Shown one piece after another: positions 1 through 5,409 of a stretch of DNA of 15,096 nt; the stretch's first letter is position 1, and every line of letters starts with the position of its first letter. Both the position numbers and the translations under genes were made by a program. The stretch lies in contig CALACZ010000123.1 of assembly GCA_937890735.1 (NCBI GenBank), positions 1 to 15,096 of the forward strand. The letters are read 5' to 3'. The notes under the pieces are model-generated. The model had not been told where the DNA came from. It did not search any database and was given only the letters and a program-made list of their open reading frames with translations. The DNA is from an uncultured Bacillota bacterium. GTDB lineage: Bacteria > Bacillota > Clostridia > Oscillospirales > Oscillospiraceae.

Positions 1-1543
1 CCATCTGGATGGCGGTGACGCCCTCGGTCGTACCGGCGACCTTGAAGTCCATCTCACCGTGGAAGTCCTCCACGCCCTGGATGTCGGTGAAGGTGCGCCA
101 TCTGCCCGTTTCCTTATCGGAGATCAGACCGCAGGAGATACCGGCGACGGGGCGCTTGATGGGCACGCCCGCGTCCATAAGCGCGAGGGTCGAGCCGCAG
201 ATGGAGGCCTGCGAGGTCGAGCCGTTGGAGGAGAGGACCTCAGAGACGACGCGGATGCAGTACGGGAACTCGTCTACGCTGGGCAGGACCGGAACGAGCG
301 CCTTTTCAGCCAGGCTTCCGTGACCGATCTCGCGGCGGGAGGTGGAGCGCGCCGCACGCGCCTCGCCCGTGGACCACTGCGGCATATTATAGTGATGGAT
401 ATAGCGCTTTTCCGTTTCGTCGTAGATGGTGTCGAGTTTCTGCGCGGCGGCAAGCGTATTCAGCGTGCAGACGGAGAGCACCTGCGTCTGACCGCGGGTG
501 AACAGACCCGAGCCGTGCACGCGCGGCAGCACACCGACCTCGGCGTCGAGCGGGCGAATATCGTCCGGGCCGCGGCCGTCCACGCGCTTGCCCTCGAGCA
601 GCCACTTCTTGACGATCTTCTTCTGCATCTTGTACAGGCACACGTCGATCTGGACGTCCCAATCCTCGGCGTACTTTTCGCCGAATTTCTCCTTGAAGTC
701 CACGACCGCCTCGGTCAGGCGCGCCTCGCGGATGTTCTTGTCGTCGGTGTCGAGCGCGTAGGCGATCTTGTCCAGACCGTATTCGCACAGGTCGTCGAGC
801 ATCTCATGGTTGACGGCTGCCTTTTCAAACGAGAACTTCGGCTTGCCGATGGTATCGACGATGTGGTTGATGAACTCCACGACCTTGACGTTGGTCTCGT
901 GCGCGAGCTGGATGCAGTTCATCAGGATGTCCTCTTTGACTTCCTTTGCCTCAGTCTCGATCATCACGACCTTTTCATGCGTGGACGCGATGGTGACGAA
1001 GCACTGGCAGGCGTTGCGCTGATCCTGCGAGGGGTTGACGATATACTTGCCGTCGAGATAGCAGACGTTCGTGGTCGCCGTCGGGCCGTTCCAGGGAATG
1101 TCGGAATAGGCGATGACGAGCGACGAGCCGATGGACGCGACGATCTCCACGGGGTTATCAAAGTCCTGCGCGAGGACGGTGTTGGTGAGGACGACTTCGT
1201 TGCGCAGCTCTTCATCAAACAGCGGGCGCATCGGGCGGTCAATGAGACGGGAGATGAGGATGCCGCGCTCGGACGGGCGACCCTCACGGCGGTTGAAGCT
1301 GCCGGGGATGCGGCCGACGGCGTACATCCGCTCTTCAAGCTCAATGGTCAGCGGGAAGTAGTCGATGCCCGCCTTGGGAAGGGGAGAGGCGACGGCGGTG
1401 ACGAGCACGACGGTGTCGCCGTAGCGGCAGATGGCTTCTGCGTTGCAGAGCTCCGCGACCTTGCCGGTCTCAACGGTAAAGGTACGGCCGCCGATCTCGG
1501 TCTCGAAAATGTGGTGGTTGGGATACTGTTTACGGGTGACCAT
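1..1543 (-). CDS. pnp: Polyribonucleotide nucleotidyltransferase (PNPase), N-terminal 514 codons, cut by window edge
   Basis: PNPase is a trimeric phosphorolytic 3'-5' exoribonuclease of mRNA decay. The reading frame opens at ATG 1541-1543 with MVTRKQYPNHHIFETEIGGR, eight bases after a strong AGGAGG-type site (minus-strand complement of 1551-1557). The first RNase PH core is seen at about residues 10-150, with GRIPGSFNRREGRPSE at 77-92 and an SRLIDRPMRPLF motif near 98-109. The second core runs from about 320 and carries the metal/phosphate catalytic set EDFHGEMDFKVAGT; Asp493, Asp499 and Lys501 correspond to E. coli Asp486, Asp492 and Lys494. The frame is still open at base 1, so the end of the second core and the KH and S1 RNA-binding domains lie outside the window (family length about 700). 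It follows rpsO on the same strand, the classical order. The long plus-strand frame across this region is an antisense shadow. Confidence 0.97.
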   Translation of the reverse strand, partial: MVTRKQYPNHHIFETEIGGRTFTVETGKVAELCNAEAICRYGDTVVLVTAVASPLPKAGIDYFPLTIELEERMYAVGRIPGSFNRREGRPSERGILISRLIDRPMRPLFDEELRNEVVLTNTVLAQDFDNPVEIVASIGSSLVIAYSDIPWNGPTATTNVCYLDGKYIVNPSQDQRNACQCFVTIASTHEKVVMIETEAKEVKEDILMNCIQLAHETNVKVVEFINHIVDTIGKPKFSFEKAAVNHEMLDDLCEYGLDKIAYALDTDDKNIREARLTEAVVDFKEKFGEKYAEDWDVQIDVCLYKMQKKIVKKWLLEGKRVDGRGPDDIRPLDAEVGVLPRVHGSGLFTRGQTQVLSVCTLNTLAAAQKLDTIYDETEKRYIHHYNMPQWSTGEARAARSTSRREIGHGSLAEKALVPVLPSVDEFPYCIRVVSEVLSSNGSTSQASICGSTLALMDAGVPIKRPVAGISCGLISDKETGRWRTFTDIQGVEDFHGEMDFKVAGTTEGVTAIQM

Positions 1544-1550
1544 GGAAAAA

Positions 1551-1557
1551 CCTCCTT
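1551..1557 (-). promoter_or_regulatory. Ribosome binding site of pnp
   Basis: The minus strand reads AAGGAGG here, with seven bases between it and ATG 1541-1543. It fixes the pnp start and lies 10 bases downstream of the base of the leader stem-loop at 1568-1647. Confidence 0.85.
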
Positions 1558-1567
1558 CAAGTTTTGC

Positions 1568-1647
1568 CTGCATGGGAGGTTTAGCACTTGAAGCCGCCGC
1601 CGAACACGCCGGAAGCACCTTCAACTGCTAAAGGACAACCCATGCAG
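1568..1647 (-). promoter_or_regulatory. Long stem-loop in the pnp leader
   Basis: Two consecutive pairing segments make one long imperfect hairpin. CTGCATGGG at 1568-1576 is perfectly complementary to CCCATGCAG at 1639-1647. After an internal loop, the 14-base arm at 1580-1593 pairs with 1619-1632 with one mismatch, closing a 25-base GC-rich loop. The structure sits immediately upstream of the pnp ribosome binding site. E. coli pnp is autoregulated through an RNase III-cleaved leader hairpin; a similar role here is an inference from position and shape only. No intrinsic terminator U-tract follows it. Confidence 0.6.
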
Positions 1648-1718
1648 AATTTGGATTTGTATCTAAAAAGTGCCGTCGTTCGACGCCGCTTCTCAGACTG
1701 TTTCAAAGCCACGCAGAG

Positions 1719-1970
1719 TTTTGCGCCCGCAGGCGCAAAAGCGATTCGGATCATTTTTGCCGGCGGCGTGTACGTCGGCAAAAATACTGCTCACGGAGCG
1801 GAGTTAAGTGAGACTCCAAGAGCGCAAGCCCTGCGAAGCGCGATTGGTTCAGTCGAACTTATGCAGAGCGAAGCGTCGAAGTGAAATTTGTGCGTTTACG
1901 CACAAATTATGCGCGCAGCGCAGTGCAAGCCTTTTCAAACGGAAACCCAGCGAAGCGGTTTCCGTTTGAA
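1719..1970. repeat. Cluster of short perfect palindromes in the rpsO-pnp spacer
   Basis: No gene is supported between 1648 and 1967. The stretch is instead filled with hairpins: 9-bp arms 1719-1727/1732-1740 (loop 4), 10-bp arms 1753-1762/1776-1785, 5-bp arms 1800-1804/1813-1817, 10-bp arms 1885-1894/1899-1908 (loop TTTA), and 14-bp arms 1934-1947/1957-1970 around CAGCGAAGC. The motif GCGAAGCG recurs several times. None of these hairpins is followed by a good T-tract on either strand, so they are not typical terminators. They could be RNA processing or stabilising elements or degenerate REP-like repeats. A short minus-strand open frame at 1581-1781 is not believed to be coding. Confidence 0.6.
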
Positions 1971-2000
1971 GAAAATGGGCGGTCGCATGACCGCCCATTT
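1968..2000 (-). terminator. Intrinsic terminator after rpsO
   Basis: A perfect 12-bp stem (arms 1973-1984 and 1989-2000, loop ATGC read on the minus strand) lies 10 bases after the rpsO stop and runs into ATTTTCTTC on the minus strand. This would separate or attenuate transcription between rpsO and pnp. The U-tract is interrupted, so read-through is possible, and no clear separate pnp promoter was found in the spacer. Confidence 0.8.
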
Positions 2001-2010
2001 GCCAGAGAGA

Positions 2011-2277
2011 TTACTTACGCAGACCCAGCTTGGCAACGATCGCGCGGTAGCGGTTGATGTCCTTCTTCGCCAGATAGTCGAGAAGGCTGCGGCGCTTACC
2101 GACCATCATCAAAAGACCGCGGCGGGAGTGGTTGTCGTGCTTGTGCTCACGCAGGTGCTCGGTCAGGTCGTTAATGCGGCTGGTCAGGACAGCGATTTGG
2201 ACCTCGGGCGAGCCGGTGTCACCGGGATGGGTCGCGTACTGCTCAATGATAGCAGTCTTTTCTTCTTTGCGCATCAT
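2011..2277 (-). CDS. rpsO: 30S ribosomal protein S15
   Basis: The 88-residue product starts MMRKEEKTAIIEQYATHPGD and contains the S15 hallmarks TGSPEVQIAVLT, LTEHLREHKHDNHSRRGLL and KRRSLLDYL, ending in AKLGLRK. S15 binds 16S rRNA at the three-way junction of helices 20-22 and is an early protein of the 30S platform. Length matches the family (about 89). The open frame continues upstream to 2439, but the double ATG at 2272-2277 is preceded by an AAAGGTGG ribosome binding site (complement of 2288-2295) at correct distance, so the upstream extension is rejected. It has its own promoter (2405-2433), a leader of about 120 bases and a terminator, and is followed by pnp. Confidence 0.97.
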   Translation of the reverse strand: MMRKEEKTAIIEQYATHPGDTGSPEVQIAVLTSRINDLTEHLREHKHDNHSRRGLLMMVGKRRSLLDYLAKKDINRYRAIVAKLGLRK

Positions 2278-2398
2278 AATTGTGTTTCCACCTTTCAAAA
2301 TATTCCCCGCAGGACTAAGTAACGGGCAGGCAGAAAACCGGGCTGTACCCGGCGGTCTCCCGAAACTGAGTTCTGGGGCGCGGCGCAGTGCGCCATCG
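2278..2398 (-). promoter_or_regulatory. Structured 5' leader of rpsO, candidate S15 autoregulatory RNA
   Basis: The predicted transcript carries about 120 untranslated bases before the rpsO start. Two small hairpins are visible: GGCGC/GCGCC (2382-2386 with 2390-2394) near the 5' end, and CCGGG/CCCGG (2338-2342 with 2348-2352) in the middle; a CCCG/CGGG pairing is possible closer to the ribosome binding site. S15 autoregulation by leader RNAs is well established in several bacterial phyla, including Gram-positives. No defined S15-leader class was matched here by eye. Confidence 0.35.
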
Positions 2399-2404
2399 TG
2401 ATTT

Positions 2405-2433
2405 AGGATACCACACTTTCCGGCAAATGTAAA
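2405..2433 (-). promoter_or_regulatory. Sigma-A type promoter of rpsO
   Basis: On the minus strand TTTACA (complement of 2428-2433) and TATCCT (complement of 2405-2410) are separated by exactly 17 bases. Transcription would start near 2398, giving the structured rpsO leader. The promoter is divergent from the lysC promoter at 2501-2530. Confidence 0.75.
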
Positions 2434-2500
2434 GCACAATTTTGCCCGTTTTCCTCAGAGATCCCCGCAAAAGTCCGCGCTTTGCACGGCGCGGCGCGCA

Positions 2501-2530
2501 CTGACAAAATCCGCCGCCCGGTCATATAGT
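2501..2530 (+). promoter_or_regulatory. Probable sigma-A promoter of lysC
   Basis: CTGACA at 2501-2506 and TATAGT at 2525-2530 are spaced by 18 bases. The start near 2537 leaves a leader of about 40 bases, too short for a lysine riboswitch, and none is seen. Confidence 0.6.
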
Positions 2531-2579
2531 GGAACAGGGCGCTGCGCGCCCCGAAATCCAATTGAAACGGAGTGAAATG

Positions 2580-3845
2580 ATGCTGAAGGTAGCCAAATTC
2601 GGCGGATCGTCGCTTGCCGACGCGCGGTGCTTTCTGAATGTGCGCGACATCGTCCTGTCTGACCCCGCGCGGCGCGTCGTGGTCGTCTCCGCACCCGGCA
2701 AGCGTCATGCCGCCGATCACAAGGTCACGGACCTTTTATATCTCTGTCATGCGCATCTGGAGTACCGCGTCCCCTGCTGGGACTTGTTCCGCCGCGTCCG
2801 CGAGCGGTTTTTGCAGATCCGCGACGGCTGTGCGCTGCAAACGCCCGTTGGGCAGCTGCTGGACGATATTTATGCTGGACTCACGCCCGCGACGGCGCGG
2901 GACTTTCTCGCCTCGCGCGGGGAGTATCTCGCGGCGCGGCTGATGGCGGATCTGCTGGGGTATGAATTTGTGGACGCGGCAGATTGGCTGCGCTTTGACT
3001 ACGCCGGGCGCGTGCTGACGGAGGAGTCATTCGCGGCGCTGCATACGCTTGCCGACGGGCGCAGGATCGTCACGCCGGGCTTTTACGGCGCGCTGCCGGA
3101 CGGCGCGGTGCGTACATTCTCGCGCGGCGGGTCGGACGTGACGGGCAGTCTCGCTGCGGCGGCGCTGCACGCGGATGTGTGCGAAAACTGGACGGATGTG
3201 CCGGGCGTGCTCGCCGCCGATCCGCGCCTTGTGCCGCAGGCAGAGCCGATCGCGCGGCTGACGTACGCGCAGCTTCAGGCGCTCTCGGCGGTGGGGATGC
3301 AGGTGCTGCACGAGTCGGCGGTCGAGCCGCTGCGCGCGGCGCAGATCCCGCTGCATATCCGCAGCACGCACCGGCCGGAAGCGCCGGGGACGCTCATCGG
3401 CTGCCCGGACGCTGGCGGCGGCGCGGACGGCGCGGTCGCCTTTGCCGCGCGGCGCGGCATTGCGATGCTGCGTCTCTGTCCTGTCTCAATGGAAATGGCG
3501 GAGGATGTGCGGCAGACCGTGGCGCAGGCGGGCGTGAGTATTCTGTACAGCTCGGCAGGCTTTGAGCAGATGACGCTGCTGCTGGAGGCGGACGCGGCGG
3601 CGCTGCACCGGGCGGCGGAGCAGCTCGCGCGCCAGCTCCCGCGCGCGCAGCTCAAGCTGCGGGAGAATCTGAGCCTGCTTGCCGCCCTGCAGGGCGGCAA
3701 GGGCGCGCTGGCGAACGTCGTCGCCGCGATCCAGGAAGCAGGCGTCCCCGTCCACGAGCTCACCCAGGCAGACGCGTGCCTGCTCATGATCGTAAACGAC
3801 AGCCAGTTCGAGGCGGCGCTAAAGGCGGCATATGGGGCGAGATAG
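2580..3845 (+). CDS. lysC: Aspartate kinase (aspartokinase), single-function
   Basis: The enzyme phosphorylates L-aspartate with ATP, the first step toward Lys, Met, Thr and diaminopimelate. The 421-residue product has the N-terminal kinase motif KFGGSS (6-11), the clostridial-type SAPGKR.....KVTDLLY block (37-54), ASRGEYL (111-117), TPGFYG (165-170), FSRGGSDVTGSLAAAAL (180-196), WTDVPGVLAADPR (204-216) and GMQVLHESAV (239-248). The C-terminal part from about 290 carries two ACT-like regulatory domains, so feedback control by an end product is expected, but the effector cannot be read from sequence. Two adjacent ATGs (2577 and 2580) exist. GGAG at 2569-2572 is seven bases from the second and four from the first, so 2580 is preferred; the longer open frame back to 2529 lacks a good site and starts within the promoter. 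No homoserine dehydrogenase domain is fused. A terminator follows directly. Confidence 0.93.
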   Translation: MLKVAKFGGSSLADARCFLNVRDIVLSDPARRVVVVSAPGKRHAADHKVTDLLYLCHAHLEYRVPCWDLFRRVRERFLQIRDGCALQTPVGQLLDDIYAGLTPATARDFLASRGEYLAARLMADLLGYEFVDAADWLRFDYAGRVLTEESFAALHTLADGRRIVTPGFYGALPDGAVRTFSRGGSDVTGSLAAAALHADVCENWTDVPGVLAADPRLVPQAEPIARLTYAQLQALSAVGMQVLHESAVEPLRAAQIPLHIRSTHRPEAPGTLIGCPDAGGGADGAVAFAARRGIAMLRLCPVSMEMAEDVRQTVAQAGVSILYSSAGFEQMTLLLEADAAALHRAAEQLARQLPRAQLKLRENLSLLAALQGGKGALANVVAAIQEAGVPVHELTQADACLLMIVNDSQFEAALKAAYGAR

Positions 3846-3868
3846 AGCGTTTTGCATTAAGAACCAAA

Positions 3869-3900
3869 GCCCGGAATGCGCAAGCATTCCGGGCGATTTT
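3869..3900 (+). terminator. Intrinsic terminator after lysC
   Basis: A perfect 11-bp stem (3869-3879 with 3884-3894, GCAA tetraloop) is followed by GATTTT, 23 bases after the lysC stop. The next gene's -35 box begins only eight bases later. Confidence 0.88.
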
Positions 3901-3907
3901 GTGTGGC

Positions 3908-3936
3908 TTGACACAGGGGAAGGGCGGGGGTATACT
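3908..3936 (+). promoter_or_regulatory. Near-consensus sigma-A promoter of the SdpI-family gene
   Basis: TTGACA (3908-3913) and TATACT (3931-3936) are separated by 17 bases. Eleven of twelve hexamer bases match consensus. The predicted start near 3943 falls at or inside the ribosome binding site, so the leader would be very short (about 16 bases). Confidence 0.85.
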
Positions 3937-3958
3937 GGACGCAAAGGAGAGATGCCTC

Positions 3959-4342
3959 ATGGGATATTGGGTATTCATGCTCGTGATGGTGCTGCTGATG
4001 CCGCTGGTGATGCTGTTCACGGGGCGGGCGTTTGCAAAAAACGCACCAAAGAAGATCAACTCGCTCTACGGCTACCGCACGGCGATGTCCATGAAAAATC
4101 AGGACACCTGGCAATTTGCGCACCGCTATTTCGGCAGGCTCTGGTATCGCTGCGGGCTGGTGCTGCTGCCTGTGTCGCTGGCGGTCATGTGCTTTGCGCT
4201 CGGAAAAGGGGAGAGCACGGTGAGCCGGCTCGGCAGCGCGCTGTGCATCGTGCAGCTCGTGGTACTCCTTGCCGCCATCGCGCCGACGGAGCGGGCGCTG
4301 CGGCGGACGTTTGACAAGGACGGCAATCGAAAAAACGCATGA
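3959..4342 (+). CDS. SdpI-family small membrane protein
   Basis: The 127-residue protein has three predicted membrane segments (about residues 3-23, 65-82 and 91-108). Between the first and second lies the SdpI-family signature: INSLYGYRT (33-41), SMKNQDTWQFAHRYFGRLWY (44-63). SdpI of Bacillus subtilis gives immunity to the toxin SDP and sequesters a repressor, but this protein is much shorter than SdpI itself, lacking its N-terminal DUF1648 part, and no SdpC-like toxin gene lies nearby. A general envelope role is therefore as likely as immunity. The start at 3959 follows AAAGGAG (3943-3949) at nine bases; the longer upstream frame runs through the lysC end, terminator and promoter and is rejected. 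The gene is monocistronic, with its own promoter and a terminator shared with the convergent transporter gene. Confidence 0.85.
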   Translation: MGYWVFMLVMVLLMPLVMLFTGRAFAKNAPKKINSLYGYRTAMSMKNQDTWQFAHRYFGRLWYRCGLVLLPVSLAVMCFALGKGESTVSRLGSALCIVQLVVLLAAIAPTERALRRTFDKDGNRKNA

Positions 4343-4380
4343 AAAAGCCTTCCATCACGACGTGGTGGAAGGCGATTTTG
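4342..4380. terminator. Bidirectional terminator between SdpI-family and EamA genes
   Basis: A 12-bp stem with one G-U pair (4347-4358 with 4362-4373) is flanked by AAAAA on the left and GATTTT on the right, giving a T-tract on both strands. It starts right after the SdpI-family stop codon. The EamA stop codon (4355-4357) lies within its left arm. Confidence 0.85.
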
Positions 4381-5263
4381 TTACTTTTCCGGGGAGCTGG
4401 GCGAGGATGATGGCGGCGAACATCAGCGTGCAGCCGAGAAGCTCCCGCGGCGAGAGCGTCTGGTGCAGGATCAGCCAGCCGCCGAGCGCGGCAAAGACCG
4501 ATTCCAGACTCATCAGCAGCGACGCGAGCGTCGGCTCGGTGTAGCGCTGCCCGAGAATTTGCAGCGTGTACGCAACGCCGCCGGAGAGAATGCCCGCGTA
4601 GCAGATGGGCAGCCAGCAGCCGAGGATGGCGCTCCACGACGGGGTCTCGAACAGCAGCATCCCGATCGCCGTGACCACGCAGCAGGTGTACGACTGGATG
4701 CAGGCGAGCAGGATGCCGTCCATGCTCGAGCCGAGATGGTCGATGTATAAGATCTGCGCCATAAAGAAGAACGCGGACACGAGCGTGAGCAGGTCGCCGG
4801 TATTGACGCTCATCGCGCCGCTCATGCACAAGAAGTACAGCCCCGCGACGGCGATGACGACGCTCGCCCAGATGCGCCCGCCGACCTTTTTGCCGAGGAA
4901 AATGCCCGCCAGCGGCACGAGGACGATGTAGAGCGTGGTGATAAAGCCGGATTTGCCGACGGAGGTGTAGAGCAGCCCAAACTGCTGGAACGTGCTGGCG
5001 GCGCACAGCAGAAGCCCGCAGATGAAGCCGCGCAGCAGCACGCCGCCGCGGCTCAGACCGCTCTGCTCGCACAGCGCCGCCTGACGCCTCCGCCCGGCGA
5101 GGGCGAACGGCAGCAGGACCGTTCCGGCGAGGAAAAAGCGCGCTGCCTGCATGGTGAACGGACCGATGCGGCTGACGCCTTCTTTTTGCGCCACAAACGC
5201 GATGCCCCAGATCATGGCAGTGAGCAGGAGCAGGAGACTTCCCTTGAGCTGTTGCTGTTTCAT
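4355..5263 (-). CDS. EamA-family (DMT superfamily) inner-membrane transporter
   Basis: The 302-residue protein starts MKQQQLKGSLLLLLTAMIWG and shows the ten-helix, two-EamA-repeat plan of drug/metabolite transporters: repeat one has IWGIAFVAQKEGV near 18-30 and ends at the SVGKSGFITTLYIVLVPLAG segment; repeat two contains ILSGGVAYTLQILGQRYTEPTLASLL followed by LESVFAALGGWLIL. Such proteins export or exchange amino acids, nucleotides or other metabolites; the substrate cannot be predicted. The start at 5261-5263 has GAGGT seven bases upstream and its own promoter (5298-5326); the longer frame back to 5554 overlaps the downstream end of the SLH gene and is rejected. The last ten residues (KVTKSPSTTS) are partly encoded by the terminator stem. 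Confidence 0.9.
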   Translation of the reverse strand: MKQQQLKGSLLLLLTAMIWGIAFVAQKEGVSRIGPFTMQAARFFLAGTVLLPFALAGRRRQAALCEQSGLSRGGVLLRGFICGLLLCAASTFQQFGLLYTSVGKSGFITTLYIVLVPLAGIFLGKKVGGRIWASVVIAVAGLYFLCMSGAMSVNTGDLLTLVSAFFFMAQILYIDHLGSSMDGILLACIQSYTCCVVTAIGMLLFETPSWSAILGCWLPICYAGILSGGVAYTLQILGQRYTEPTLASLLMSLESVFAALGGWLILHQTLSPRELLGCTLMFAAIILAQLPGKVTKSPSTTS

Positions 5264-5297
5264 AGTGCAGGACCTCGATCTTGAAAATGCTGACCCC

Positions 5298-5326
5298 AAA
5301 GTACCACGCCGCGCTGCGTTTGTCAA
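5298..5326 (-). promoter_or_regulatory. Sigma-A type promoter of the EamA transporter gene
   Basis: On the minus strand TTGACA (complement of 5321-5326) and TACTTT (complement of 5298-5303) are spaced by 17 bases. The predicted start near 5291 gives a leader of roughly 28 bases. Confidence 0.75.
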
Positions 5327-5360
5327 TCCGCAGCTTGCGCTGCGCGTCGGACGGTTCTGT

Positions 5361-5397
5361 GTAAAGAAAGCGGGCGGCAGGAGTTCCTGCCGCCCGC
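5361..5397 (-). terminator. Intrinsic terminator after the SLH-protein gene
   Basis: A perfect 12-bp GC-rich stem (5370-5381 with 5386-5397) is followed on the minus strand by TTTCTTTAC. It lies 12 bases after the SLH-gene stop and isolates it from the EamA gene. Confidence 0.9.
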
Positions 5398-5409
5398 GGT
5401 TGGGGGTGC

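Noticed and set aside
59..1591. Plus-strand open frame of 510 codons opposite pnp
   Set aside because: It is antisense to a clearly conserved pnp reading frame, its Asp/Val/Arg-rich translation matches no family, and such shadows are usual in GC-rich DNA.
1581..1781. Minus-strand frame of 66 codons in the pnp leader
   Set aside because: It covers the leader stem-loop and palindromes, has no clear ribosome binding site and resembles no protein.
1719..1970. CRISPR array in the rpsO-pnp spacer
   Set aside because: The palindromes differ from each other in sequence and spacing; there are no identical direct repeats with regular spacers and no cas genes.
2537..2576. Lysine riboswitch before lysC
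   Set aside because: The leader is only about 40 bases and shows no lysine-aptamer motifs.
2529..2579. Longer N-terminus for aspartate kinase
   Set aside because: The extension starts within the -10 box of the promoter and adds 17 residues before the KFGGSS motif, where family members begin almost at once.
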